Part shown: piece by piece, positions 51,253 to 64,000 of the stretch | Layout of the letters: every line of letters begins with the position of its first letter | How positions within the stretch are numbered: position 1 is the first letter of the stretch | Translations under genes and position numbers: made by a program | Notes under the pieces: model-generated | The model's database searches: none | Seen by the model: the letters and a program-made list of their open reading frames with translations, nothing else | What the model was told of the DNA's origin: nothing | DNA from: Apostichopus japonicus | Lineage: Eukaryota; Echinodermata; Holothuroidea; Aspidochirotida; Stichopodidae | Reading direction: 5' to 3' | NCBI RefSeq assembly: GCF_037975245.1 | Contig: NC_092576.1 | Span: forward strand, 8,883,501 to 8,947,500 | Length of the DNA stretch: 64,000 nt

Positions 51253-54200
51253 CTAAAAAAAAAACACACAGAAAAATACACAAAATGTTATTTGAGGAAG
51301 GCAATTTATTATGCACTATGTATTCCAAATAGGGATCAAGGCTAGCATGTTGAGAAGTACTGATGGAAGATTGCTTGAAATGTACCTATATCTTGGTGTT
51401 CCATTTTACAGCATACAAATGGTTCGAGGAGGTGGGAGAAGGGAGTTACAGAAAGACAGGCATTTTACCTTTGTAATGCCATAATCCTTCCAGTTCTTCT
51501 ATTCAACCTATATACTTTCGTTTTTTTTGTAATCTTTAAGAAATATGTCTCTCTTTAGACAGTCTAGGCTAAATATTTGTCAGAAATGAACTAAAACGTT
51601 TACTGATAATTAGCTTAATCAATGCCAAGCAATACTGGAATGAATATTCTGTCCTTCGAAAAATTGCTGAAAACAGGGAACTACAAGCAGGGCTTGACAG
51701 TTAATGAGAACAAACTTTTTCAAAAGTCTTTAATTTTTGTACTGTATATATATTGCAAATTTATTCTAAAATTCTTAAATTTAAATCTGTGTCTAGCAGA
51801 ATATACTGGTACTGACCTGAATCTGAAAATGAATCACGAACCTTCTGTAAAACAAAATGTTCAGACAACATTACATATAATGATCAGCCAATGTGTCTTT
51901 CGGAACCGAATACCAAAAGTTTGTAATTCATCCTATAAATTTAACACTGATCACAAAACTAAACCAAGCAAACATAGATTAGTGATTCCTTGTCACATTT
52001 TGCATTAGAATATTTCATGGAAAAAAGACAAAATTACTAGTTTAGACCATTGCTGGATTCAATGATCAACAAGGCTTTCATGTGTATGTGGACCCTGCTT
52101 ATAATGCATATAAGGTCTTAAACAAATTCAAAGAAAATAGAAGAGAATGCCCCTGTCTGGCTACGAATGTAGCTAGGCTTCTGTAAGATTATGGATCCTG
52201 AAGTACTAGACCTTTACTAGCTAGGTGTTTGAGAGTAAGCCTATGCAGTAATGCAATGTAACTTTGAACTGCCACTCAATAGCAAATTTGCATTTTTTTT
52301 TCCAATTTGCAATTCTTGTCATTTTTAACTGGAATATGGTATACGAAAATGTCAATGATATTCCACTACACTGTCAAAATCAAGCCATCATTTACAGAAA
52401 GCATCAGGTTGATAAAGCATCTATTGTCCATTCACAACCCGTATCAAGTGGAAATTATGTTGCATAGTGCATTTTCTATTCAACTAAGTTACAATTCTTA
52501 GTACTCGACAATGGCGAGTTGCCCAGTGTATTTGTCGAGGCCTGGTAGTTATGTCCTTCAGTATGATGCCTTTGATATCCTAAGTCTATGTTATAAACTG
52601 CCCACCATTCAACACTATTGTTGAAGCCTTCATTACCATTTCAAAAGCTTTTGTTAAGGCGACCCATCATTGACTATTAAAAGTTTAGTGGTGTGTATCT
52701 GACAAAATGTTCAATTGAATAGGAATTTAAGCACCAAACTAAATAAGGTTCACTTCTGAGCACACTATATTTTATCCTAGATGTATATTGTTTTGTGAGT
52801 AAAGCCACAAAGGTTCCGAGATGAGATTTATTGCAAGACAGAATTTTCAGTCACCAAACTATCTTACCAGAAGGTTCAAGAGTTTGGTTCGCATTTCCCA
52901 GAAATGACTGCAATGTGCACACCCAGCTTCGATGTTATCTTTCATGATAGAATAAAAGATGATATGAAACACGTAAGCAATTGTTTTTGAAGAAATTCAA
53001 CAACTTAATGTTTTTGCTGTATTCTTATTGAATAACAGAAAGAGTTTAAGTATTTCCGGATAGTAAATGAACGGCAAAGGCTAGTGAAACGTAGTTAACA
53101 CAAATCTTTAACTGCACCTACAAATCCAATCAATAAATTGCAGATAAAAAAAACTATTTCTGCTACTTACCTTTGTTGTTTACTGGTTGCTGCAATAGAA
53201 ATGTCAGAAAGATTTGTGGTCAGATATTCCAAAAGCGTTGTAAACAAGGTGAGAAGATACATGTAAATTTATCAATATGGTTTCAATTCTTTTGCTCGTT
53301 TATTAACTTAACACACAACTGACCAGTTAATATCTCATGGGAGGCTTGTATGTTCCCCTTTTAGTTTAACATCAATGACCAGTACTAAGTTTGATTCATT
53401 CAAGTCAAATCAAATTTACCACAAGCACACAGAGAGAAATTGTCAACATTAGAGATCACATCATGAACTGAAGGATGTATATCAGTAGGGATATTCGTTG
53501 TGTCAGACAATGTTACATTTAATGGAAGTGAAAAATAAACTACACTGTTATTTGAAAACTTCTCCCCAACAACCACTGATTAATTCAACTCAAATGTGTC
53601 TGAATGTAACTTAGTTAACGGTATAAGCCTCCTTTCTTTACTCTGTGAGGTCAAGACGGTTATAGCAAATGTTATTTAAAATCACTACTTTCCTGTTATA
53701 ATATTCTATTGGTTGAAAGAAAATCATTCCATGTTGTCTAAATTTTACAGATAACCATAATGACATACTGATTTTTGTCATAACACTGGTCTTCAAATGG
53801 TATGACCCTAGTTTCAATTCCCACATTCAAAAACGTAAATAACATGCACTGACCTGACCAAAATTGTCTAATATGCAGCACGGAAAGAATAAATTTCAAT
53901 TGTTGTGATTGACAGAATACATACCACTGCAGTGGAATCCTAATTTGGATCGTAGATCAATATAAAATTGACTTACATACACATCCAACAAACTCTTCAC
54001 AGCGTACCAATGCCAATTTTTCAGAAACGTTTTGTCACTTAATATTCTTCAGACATAAATTTCCATTTTTAAATTGATGTAAAAATTCCCCCAGTTTTGA
54101 CACATGGACAATGACACCATTAATCATCTGTACATAATACCAAAAACCTGGACACCAAAGATGGGAAAAGGTCTTCAACATGTCTTACAATTTACCACAA

Positions 54201-57200
54201 AAGTCTCATCTGAGTAAAAAATATCATCTTGACCATAGCAGTATCTGCGAGGAAGTGACCCAACCCTATTTGCTCACAGGCCTTCTCACTGGCATAAATA
54301 TAGCCTCCTTCCCTCACAATAACAGTGTGGTTTTCAGGGAAGGGTAAACAGAAACTATACCAGAGGTGGTTTTTATAAACTTAGTTCAGAATAAATGGAC
54401 AATACTAGTTAATGTTCTCAAATAAAACAGAAGGAACCTGCACTTAACTCAGACTGTCTCCAGAACACTGGACCTAAGCCCATTTTTCAGCAAAAGGGTT
54501 GGCAATAAATATCCTTTAGGCATAAATTTCCACATTTAAATTGACATAAAGATTTCCCACAGTTTGACCCACGGATTTAACATGGCCAATGCTACTGGTG
54601 CACTGTGATAAAACTCCTGTTTTACTTCAACCTAACAAGCAAAGATAAGTAGGATGGTCTTTAAAGAGAGGCATACAAAGACTGCTGGGAGAAGTTACCA
54701 TGTACTGCGACCAATGTCATGTTTTCCCTTAAAATATGCACAAAATGACATCTGAACTATTCTGTTGTACTGCATAATGTGCAACTTCATAGAAATAATT
54801 GCTTTGAATTATAATTGTTGTAAATCTGAACAAGCGTCTCAGTGAGGCAGTTTGGAAGCATCCTTTCATTAGGCTGCCAGTAGCTTCACGTAACCTTTGA
54901 CATTATATTACAGTGCCCTCCATTTAAGCCACTATCAGCTGATTATTGTAACCAGCTTTATACAAACTTAGATTCATAGCCAAATAATGAACCTTAGGAC
55001 ATCCATGTGTTTGTATGCTCTATTTTCTGGTAAAATGCATAGCAGAAATGTGAAAACGAAAAAGTAACAAAGAGAATGATCTACAAGTAAACTAAACTTT
55101 TGTTTACACAAACAGATAACTGCATCAACGGTAGGTACATCCACCAAAGCAAAATATTTGATCATTACCAGAATATACATAAACATTCTCTGATTATTTC
55201 TCAAAGCGACTGAAAGTCAGAAAAATATCTCACCAGAGGGAGCATTTCTTGAATACTTTGGTGATCAGCTGCACCAGCCTCCTCAGGATCTGTGAACAAG
55301 ATGAAAAGCTTTGATATCCAGTGTGGGCAATGACTTTTTACCTCTACAAAACATTAGGATTATTGTTCTTAAGAAGAGGACCCCAACAAAGTTCATCCAA
55401 GCTTTATTTACAGGAATAATTGTTAACAATTTTCTCTGGCTTTGATCTATCTGGTGACCTCAAATTGCCTTTGAACTCTCCAGCAATGGATAAGTGTCTT
55501 GTCCTCACTAGAGTGGATCCACGTACAATGTGTGAAGTATACTCAAGTTAATTTGGGAGTTACCATGTGTAATATGTTTTCAGACTTTCAACTTCCAAAA
55601 AAGGGAGCAAGATCTAAAAGAATGTTGACAGAATGTTGACAGAATGCAAATTCTTGCAGAAATTTTTCTCACTACAAGAACTCCTCCTTGATGAACATTG
55701 GGATCATATAAATGTAATAAATGAATTAATGACCTCAGCAAAGTTTAACAAGTTCTGGAACAATTCTTGGAGATACAGTACTGATTTCGCTTAACTCCCG
55801 TTGAAAAAAAATCAACGATCGATAACAAACGTTGAAAATCGATAAAAAACGTTGAAAATCGGTTAAAAACGAATAATTTCGTTGACAAGATTTAGACTAC
55901 TGCGGGCACGGTTGTCAACGAAGTTTCAACGAAATTTCCACGAAAGTTATCGCGATCAAAAACCGCAAAGGCAATTCTAGACATATCAAGGTTGTGACTT
56001 GCGTTGAATCCTTAGTTTAACTACAGCCGTTTTCAGACTCTACCAGAAGTTGTAGAGGAATATTACAAATGTTACAAAAGTTTGATTGTAGATAGAGTAA
56101 GTTCTGTACTAGGTGTTTGAAAAATGATTTGGCTAGGATAATAAAAACTAGTCTTGATCGATCGTAATAAGCACATTCTACGACTCTTAAGTTATAGGCT
56201 AGTATTAAACTAAGATAAGTTTAGGTTAGCTCACCAAGGAACGCAGCGTCAGAAAAACAAGAAATAAAAAAAAATATCCACAATGAAACAGTCGTAGCTG
56301 GATATCAAAGAGATCTTTATTTCCAATAAATTCCTGTGTTACTTGACGTACTACAGTACCGTTTACTACAGAACCGCACTCACTTTCAAACTTTTCTGAG
56401 AGCGCATTCCGTCCCAAAAGTCTCCCCCCAGCTTCAATGCACGCAAAATAAAAAAAACATCCTGTTATTTTCCCCCTAACCCGTTACTGTAAGTTGCCCG
56501 CGTATGCAGATGGACTGCCCTGGTATTTAGGTCGCAGCCTGGGTCTGGGCCACCTGCAGTTTGCTGCTAACATGTGTATTCCCTACCCTGGATATCCCCA
56601 CCACCAAACTTTTTTTGAGAGGCTTAGTCCAATCATAAACCTGGATTTGTCAAATTCACGCCTACCATCTGTTAATTAGCATAGTATTTATCTGAACCTT
56701 TGGCTGGCTGCCTCTAGAAGCAAACATTATTTTACCCCTACTGTTCGTAATGGAATGGATGTTACCTGAAAACCAAATATTCATTCATATTATAAGTAGA
56801 ACAATCCAGCAGGGATAGAAAGTTTATCTTGAATGAACCAATCAGAAGTCGTGCTATTAATAAAACTTGAAAACACCTGGCCAGCAAGAGAGTTGCAAAC
56901 AATTGTTTCCATGACTACTAAGAAAATAAAGCTGTGACTTGGGGCACACGTTGGGTAGAAATCTGTGTAAAATGAATATATTTTCATTGCTTATTTGAGT
57001 ATTGTATATTGGGAAGAGCTGATCAAACATTAGTAGGGAGGGCTTTCAACTAGCCTTACGGCTTTCAACTGGCCTGACGGCATGTACATTTCATTTAATG
57101 AGAAGGGGGAGTTTTTATGAGTCTCCCGGTATGCGTCACATGAGAAGTAAATGTTTTGTTTTTCGGTTTTATCATCGTTTTTCAAGTGGAACAGCTCATA

Positions 57201-60200
57201 AAATCATATCAAATGAAAATAATACATATTTGAATATCCTTCCTTAGTTTTACTAATCAGGAATGTTTAATAAAGCATGCAATGCATCGTTCGAAAAAGG
57301 TAATTTTAAAGTAGAATTGAAAATGAACGACATAAAACAATATCTGTGAAGCGTGTGGAGCACAACTTTGAATATTCGTTGTGAAAGAAAACATAACGAA
57401 CGATGCTTATTGCGTACAGTAAATAAATTTCGCGGAACTGGTATAGAGAAATTACGTACTGCAGCTTACGTCAGAGAAGCTTATAAATGACACAGGTGGA
57501 TAGAGCGCATCAAAATTCGGCTTAGGAAATCCCTATGCAGCCGACAAAAGTCGATATCTCCTTCCGTTTTCGAGTTATAAGCGATTTTGTGTTTTTGCGA
57601 TATGGTTTTTAGTATATTTTCATTCAATAAGAATTTTTATAAGATCGTTTTTGTGTGTGTTTAAGTAAGGGTGTGACCTAACAGATATTTCGCTAACCGT
57701 TTCACCGTATCGCCTGCCGGTCGGTTAAACGTTTAAACGCCGTTTCCCGATCGGGGTTTTTTCGAAGCACGGTCACTCGACTTCTAATGAAAATAGGACA
57801 TTATGAGTACAATAATTAAGGTTTTTTTTCAGCAGGTAGCAATTCAGGCAATAAGACAACGATCAATGTATGTTAATTACTAATTAGGCCCAATAATATT
57901 GCGAACCTTTCGTGTAATAATTGCTGAAAAGAATAACACACATGATCAGTATTCGTGGTCTTCAGAAGTTCAGATCACTGAATTTATATCACTCGGCCTT
58001 CGGCAACATCGTAACTTTTGAAGAAAAAAAAACAATATATTTGTCTATCTATCACAAGATTTTAAACAAAAACTCGCCTAAATTAGTAAACTTACCCACC
58101 TTTCCTGCCTACTTATTAAAAGTCATGTTAAGAAAACAAATTACGCAGGTTAAGTTTTGATCGCGCTGCGCAGTACCATTCATAATTTGCATATAACATC
58201 AAAATTTACACTCGGCGTCCAGATGGCGGGAGATGTAACATCATGTTCAATGTGTTGTGTCGTTCCCATGGTGCGATGAACTTGGGCAAAGTTCAATGAC
58301 CTACTTATGTTCTGTGACCAATGTCAGTGGGAATTATGTGTGTAAAATCTCGGGTTTTTCCATGTGTTATATATATAGAAGTTTTACGTAAGCGGAGCGA
58401 ATTTTAGGGCGGCTCGTTGATTGTGAGGAAGCACTTATCTAAGCATCAATATTTGTGAAAAATATCGTAAGTTTTTCATTTTCATTCATTTTCTTTTATG
58501 TTTGCCGCAATCCCGCCCGCAATGCATGCACAGCATAATACCATGTGTGAAAAAATGGCTGTACACGTGCAGACCTGAGAGAGCAAACTGGCCTTGTGTT
58601 GTTAATGTTATGACGGTACTTTCTAGAACGGACCATTTGCGTCTTTTGGGGTCAACATATTTTCACACGGGATTTCAACATGCCATTGATCGATGTACAC
58701 GGGTGATATATGTCGCAAATATAAACTGAGAAAACAAGAAGTGACGACACTATCATGAGCTTATGACTATTGGCCTACTACTTTAGTTATATTGAACACA
58801 TTATTCATGCCTAAAACCTCGTTTTTCTGATTTATATAGATAGTTTGCAGTACATTACTCAGTTCTTCACATATTTTAAAATAATTTTCATGTTTAAAAT
58901 GTTAACAAAATAGAAAAAATAAAAAGAGAAAACGCCTTTTTGAAAAATGGAAGCGTCCTCGCAGAATGGGCGGGGCATCTTTATTTTGCTTCAAGTAATA
59001 TGTTTTCGATCGGAAACAAAGTTTCATACTTCAACTCTCATAAAAAACCAAATTTACATCTCTTAAAAATAACTATTTTTCGTAATCTGCAAGTAAACCA
59101 TGTTTATATGTCCATTCATTGTTATTTAAATGGTTAACAGAACTTCAACTTATTTGGAAGGGTGCCTCGTGGTACATAGCTTGTACTGCTGCTTCAAGTT
59201 GAGCCTGGCCAAGTTAAGACTTATGTCACTGTGTTTGGGGTTCACAGTCAGAAAACGTCCCCCGTCAGGTTAACTACACGTTTCTTTGAGTGTTGCTACT
59301 CATTTAAGCATGAGAATGCTTTTGTAAATATTCCCTCTTTCAAACGACTGAACCAAAGTCTAACTGATATTAATAAACGAAGTTACGCGTTTTCCGACGT
59401 TTCGCGTAACCACATATTGACCTTCTATTTCGTTTAAAAAAGAATTTCAACGCATCGTTGAAAATTCCGCGAAGGAAATGACTGATATAACCAATCGATA
59501 AAAATCGATAAAAATCGATAAAAATCGGGGAATTTCGATGAAAAACGAAGAATTTCGGTTATTTTTCTTTCAACGAATTTTAACGGGAGTTAAGCGAAAT
59601 CAGTACTGTAATGGAACCACCAAGAAATGCCAGTCAGTTTCACTATATGATCTGTCTGTCACATATTAATACATCAAAGCATGTATTGGAAGAACAGCAA
59701 TTCCAAGTCAAATCTATGACTCAGAGGCAAAATAATGTTATCATGAAGTATGAATCTGACAGACTTAATAATTGACCAACTGAAATCCTATGAAGAATAT
59801 AAAAAATTATTTACATGCATGAATACAGTGTGACCTTACCTGTTTGTTGTCCTGGGTTCTGAAATGAAAAGAATTATTAAGTGAAAGTTACTTGAAATAC
59901 TACCACAATTGACCATACTAACAAATACATTAACTCACTGTGTATTGAGATATTGGAACATCACATTTGTACCATCATTAACTACAATGTACGGACTGTG
60001 TTCTGGAAAGTTGAAACAATACATATGGACATAGAGTACCTTGAACTCATACAAGTTCAATTTTAGTGTAAATGAAAATCACAACATTATACTATGCTCC
60101 AATCCACTGGATACACTGTGATTAATTCTATTGTATCATTGAATAACAATGTTGCAACAACTTAATGACTAATAGAAACATAAGCTCAAAGAGAGACTTC

Positions 60201-63200
60201 CATTTAAGTAGCTGCAGTACTGAAGACAATGACTAATGACATCTTATAAGGTCACCAATCTGAAACAGATGGTCATAATCAACTGTACCAGTTGACTACA
60301 TGACCTAAAATATAACTTTGTCCAAGATACAGTCAAGTTGTTACTTAGATCTGAATATATGACAAATTTCAATTGGCTAAATGACCTAACATCAATATGA
60401 AATAAGGTACTTCTTCAATTTTACTGAAACTTGACAATGAAAAGATAAAATAATTGCAGTAAAGGAACAGTTTAACTGGTGTAGCATTGCAAACCAGTCA
60501 AACTCTACACAAAACCAAAGATTATGTATACAATTAGTTTATTGTTTATACATTTCTTTAGGAAGTAACATGACAAAACTAAGTTTGCATACACCGAGAA
60601 CTCGATGACTTGTTGTTTTGCACTGCAACCTGCCAACTTATCATTTAAAATACAGTAGAAAACCGAAAGGACCTAGTGATACATTGTTCATTTCATTTGA
60701 ATTTCAAAGGTCTTGCATATCAAGATGGATCCACATACCAAATTAATTGAATCCATACATTTGGAGTAATTGTGACAGGAAACTTTTCTGACTTTATTGT
60801 TGATACAATTACATTTAATATATGTAAACACATAACAAGAACCATGAAATTACTATACAAATGCAACAACAGTTTATCAATAGGCAAACTTTGCACAAAT
60901 TAAAGATCCATGTTGACAATTATTTATTTTTATACACAATTAACTTTAATGGTATTTTTAGTACTTTATGTGCAAAAAAGCATAAACCTCAAACTTACTG
61001 TACAAAATGTAAACTATAAACAGACTTTGATGTCTAGATGTTTAGAGGAGCACAAATTGACGCATCTTTTTACAGTAAGGATCAAGTCAACAATTGTAAT
61101 ATAAATAATTGTCGCCAACTGGATAGTATACTTAGCTAACAATGCATTGTTATATGTTATATGTTTTATAGGATGGTCTAAACTTCCACATATACACAAC
61201 CATCAGATACAGGTGAACATAGTAACTTACCGTAACAATCCCCTGACACTTCCTAGGTAAATCCTTACAACATTTCATCGGAAGGACAATGAGCCAGAAT
61301 ATTATAACTGCAAAAATGTGAAAGATATGAAAGACAATATGAAGATCAACATTGAACTGCAAACCAGCCAACTTATCTATTAAAATAAACTAGAAAACCA
61401 ATACATTGCCTCCTTTCATTTTAAGTTCAAAGGTTTTTCATATCATCAGGTGAATCCACATTCCAAATTCATTCAATCATTTCCTGTGACAGCAAAATTT
61501 TCTTACAATAGTGGTTTTTCAGGTGGACTGACAATTTCAATATGGCTTTTTCCCCAATCTTTATGGTTAGAGTTCTCTTTTAAAGATGACTTTGTTGACC
61601 TTTGACCTCCACATGAGGAACCAGGATTCTTGTACTTGATAAAGTCCATACACTTACTAATTATGAAGCACATCCTAGCTTTAGAACCACAGTGAACTTG
61701 TGTACTATGTTTCAGATATATGAACTATATTTGACCTGGAACAGTACTCATGACTGACCTTGCAAAACTCAATAGGGTTCTTGCACTGAAGTAGGTCCAC
61801 ATACCACATATGAACAAGAAAGCCATAATTGTAGATTCCTTGCCAGTGTTCAACAGTTACCTTTTGTGTCTTTGAATGACCTTTGACCTACAGTACATCA
61901 TGAGTAGTAGAACTTTTTGACGTGGATTGACATACTAAATTTATAGTTGTATAAATTAACAAGGTTTTGGTTATTGCAAAAATACTGTTTTTGACCCCTA
62001 AATGACTTTTGTTGACCTTGGCTCACGTAACCGTTATGTTTGGAAACGGTTCCCTTACCCCATTCACAACTACTCCCAACATGTCAGACTTTTGCACTGG
62101 GAGTTGTTGCATTTTTAATATTTTGCATTTGTTGACCCTAACTTACCTTTGGAGACCTTTGCGTGCACCAAAAACAACAGGGATCTTCCTCTTACTATGG
62201 GCTATCCACCCACCAAGTTTTTCCTTATTGAGATATCGTGTACACGAGCCAAGCGTCACATACACACATACACACACAATCGCGACGAGTTGAATGCATG
62301 GGTTCCTTGCTTTGCAAAAAGCAAGGAACCAAAAACTGAAAATACTATCAGCAAGCAAGTCTGATTCCTGCTGATGGAGAAATTGACTCTTATTCCTAAC
62401 AATCTTATAGTTACACAACTTGGGGCGCATACATGTTAAACAAAGGTCTCGCACATTTCGAATATGAAAGATATTAGTTGGACAAGTAGTATGACAGAAC
62501 CAACGCCAAGCAGATTAATACAAGTGATAATTGACACATTGACAGTAATATAAACTGCAACCTACTACAAATTACTACAAGGAACACTAGCAGCACTATT
62601 GCCCAAGTTGATTGCCAGCTCATCAAGCTCTCACATTCTTGATCTGTAGCTGAAAAGAAATGTAACAATATTGAATATCAACGATATCCACTGCCCTTTA
62701 ATTATAATAACTTCATCAGAGTTAAAAGTATACAATATGGGGTGATCATCCAAATTCTAAGAACAGAGTTGTGTCCAGTTGCCATCAGTATTTGCGACTG
62801 GTAAAGTATTATTTGGGGGAATTCTTGACGATTAAGCAAATGTTTGTCCTGTGTTTGTAACAGTACACAATCCACTGCCCTTTTATAATAATAATTTGAT
62901 AACAGTTACACAAATGGTATAGTACCGCTGTCTGAAGAAACATGTGTAATGTGACATTGTGTTTATTCTCCACTCATGACCAGATGGAGTTTTCAGAATA
63001 GTAAGTTTGTCATTTAGAAATTTTAAATGAAAGACTAGTTCATACCAGAGAACATTTGTATACTTCCTTCAAAATCAGTCCTACAATGTGAAACCAAAAT
63101 ACAAAAGCAAGAGATCCATGAGCCTTACTTTTATCAAAGAGAAGCACTACTGTAGTGACATCATGTTGTGAACCATCATTCTCATCTACCACCCTACATT

Positions 63201-63461
63201 CCAGAGTGACATAGTGTATTGACTGACTCAGTACACGGAAGCTTGAGCTGAGTGTAATGTTAGAAGTTCCATCATCCCTGTTATCTGTCTTAGACAGTTC
63301 ATTCTCTATTGATATCTCATCGGGTGAAACAGGTGGAGTGAAGACCCATTCTAAAACCATAGTTTGTGAGACTCTATTCTTGGTGCAAGTCAGTTTGTCT
63401 TCTCTATTCACATTCAGGACCACATGTTGCTGATGGACCAATCCATTTACCACAGGAAAGT
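51167..63461 (-). CDS. Gene D: Ig-domain membrane receptor, 3' part (5' end outside window)
   Basis: The span includes introns. Seven exons chain in frame to a stop: 63129-63461 (Ig-like domain: DKLTCTKN, LEWVFTPP, YVTLECRVV), 62569-62649 and 61231-61307 (joint membrane helix WAIVLLVFLVVIF then IIFWLIVLP, followed by MKCCKDLPRK), 59840-59858 (19 nt, NPGQQT), 55234-55289 (56 nt, EEAGAADHQSIQEM), 53171-53189 (19 nt, QPVNNK) and 51167-51252 (VSSSPSSSTASGDSR through HIEC, stop). The protein is predicted to be a single-pass surface protein with a cytoplasmic tail of about 75 residues and no kinase domain. The micro-exon linker resembles that of genes A-C in style (another 56-nt exon). Reading on past the 62569 donor would give a longer hydrophobic alternative end. 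Upstream exons lie beyond 64000, past a LINE. Confidence 0.72.
53990..54590. repeat. Diverged repeated segment in gene D intron
   Basis: Segments at about 54012-54115 and 54483-54580 share ATTTTTCAG, CATAAATTTCCA, TTTAAATTGA and CAGTTTTGAC-like blocks in order. They look like old copies of a dispersed element. Confidence 0.5.
55776..59608. mobile_element. 3.8-kb inverted-repeat DNA transposon, TA target duplication
   Basis: The left end, CAGTACTGATTTCGC..., is matched by its exact reverse complement at the right end over 27 bp. Both ends are flanked by TA (55774-55775 and 59609-59610). Inside each end are iterated subterminal motifs (GAAAATCGATAAAAA-type, and ...AACGAATAATTTCG). The element sits in the gene D intron between exons 59840-59858 and 55234-55289. 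No transposase-length frame was seen, so it is probably non-autonomous. TA duplication is shared by Tc1/mariner and several other superfamilies; which one cannot be decided here. Confidence 0.85.
60590..61510. repeat. Old duplicated segment spanning a gene D exon
   Basis: Segments at about 60620-60790 and 61355-61505 share CTGCAA, GCCAACTTAT, AAAACTAGAAAACC-like and TTCAAAGG(T/TC) blocks in the same order, with many differences. The exon 61231-61307 lies between them and is not itself duplicated. Confidence 0.5.
61550..62335. repeat. Dispersed repeat with TTTGACCT motifs
   Basis: Recurrent TTTGACCT or TTGACC motifs and long stretches resembling the middle-repetitive DNA common in marine invertebrate introns. 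Open frames on both strands across 62009-62454 belong to it. A hairpin with a 13-nt perfect stem, GGTTCCTTGCTTT, occurs at 62301-62330. Confidence 0.45.
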
Positions 63462-63617
63462 CTAAACAGGGGATCAAAACAAAACGGTTAAAACTTTTGA
63501 TTTTCAAACTACTATGTGATAATGCCTTTACACTATACTTGTTTTTCAACTAAATCATGAATTTAATTAGTTTAGGACAGCATATTACCATCAGAGCAGC
63601 TCAGGAAGCTGATCAGA

Positions 63618-64000
63618 ATCATAATAAAAAATAATAATAAATTACATTTTTATAGCGCTTAATACAGCGTTTCAAAGCACTTTACAAAGTAGGAAAGAGA
63701 CCAAGGAAACCAAGGAAAAAGGAAACTAGGAATCAAACAGAAATGTTTAAGTGGCTCTTGAAAATACAAAGGGAGGCAGAGTCATGAACGAGAAATGGGA
63801 GTTTGTTCCAAAGAGAAGGCGCAGCAACAGAAAAAGCACGATCCCCATAAAGAGTGCTGGTATGTGGACCAGGAGTTACTTTTAAATGCGCATGATAGGA
63901 AGAGGGAAGCGTAACTGTATTTGACCAACTCAAAGGAGTAAGAATGTCAGTGATATATTGAGGGGCATGCCTGTTGAACCCTTTGTTGGTGTGAAGTAGG
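63618..64000 (-). mobile_element. 3' end of a non-LTR retrotransposon (LINE), truncated by window edge
   Basis: The minus-strand frame 63733-63933 reads ...YGDRAFSVAAPSLWNKLPF...FKSHLNIS. This is the characteristic end of reverse-transcriptase ORF2 in CR1/L2/Jockey-like LINEs (GDRAFS.AAP.LWN.LP). About 115 nt of 3' UTR follows, containing AAAGTGCTTTGAAACGC and GCGCTATAAAAATG, then an (ATT)n tail at about 63618-63645. It lies in a gene D intron or upstream region. The rest of ORF2 is outside the window. Confidence 0.82.

Noticed and set aside
62009-62454. Overlapping frames of 71-103 codons on both strands
   Set aside because: They lie in a TTTGACCT-rich dispersed repeat with no recognisable domain.

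Overview
The window is AT-rich animal genomic DNA: intron-rich genes with short exons, GT-AG splice sites, receptor-type proteins, a tRNA-derived SINE, the 3' end of a LINE and many simple repeats. The Ig-domain receptor content and the dispersed-repeat style (for example the 'tatagcgctt...aaagcactttac' tail near 63.65 kb) suggest a marine deuterostome, most likely an echinoderm such as a sea cucumber. That identification is an inference.

Three related receptor genes occupy about 0.7-44.7 kb. Gene A (minus, about 13450 to 757) and gene B (minus, 28189 to 16530) each encode a signal peptide, two Ig-like domains, one membrane helix, a short linker built from a 25-nt and a 56-nt exon, and a tyrosine-kinase-like domain. 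Gene C (plus, 30619 to 44661) is head-to-head with B. It has four Ig-like domains and a longer linker made of eight micro-exons. I chained exons by splice sites and reading phase. B closes as 628 codons plus stop and C as 872 codons plus stop, with no internal stop. A is open for 595 codons, but its last exon was not resolved.

All three kinase-like domains lack the catalytic residues. The HRD motif reads HPA, HPA and HPG, the catalytic-loop Asn is Lys, and DFG reads DFV, DFV and DFC. Gene C has also lost the beta-3 Lys. C-lobe structural motifs (PE, D[VI]WS, RP[ST]) largely remain. This looks like a tandem family of Ig-domain pseudokinase receptors. Tails carrying YMTM (C) and YFNL (B) would suit docking rather than catalysis. 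An orphan C-lobe exon at about 30.25 kb and a 339-bp duplication that copied part of a gene B kinase exon show the cluster is still rearranging.

The right part (about 51.2-63.5 kb, minus) holds the 3' portion of a fourth gene, D: an Ig domain, a membrane helix and a short tail encoded by 19-, 56- and 19-nt micro-exons plus a terminal exon. Directly downstream of that terminal exon lies a roughly 3-kb tandem array of 330-350 bp units, each containing a diverged copy of the terminal exon. Gene D's introns hold a 3.8-kb TA-flanked inverted-repeat element (55776-59608) and other repeats. The right edge is a truncated LINE. No tRNA, rRNA, CRISPR or prokaryotic features were seen.
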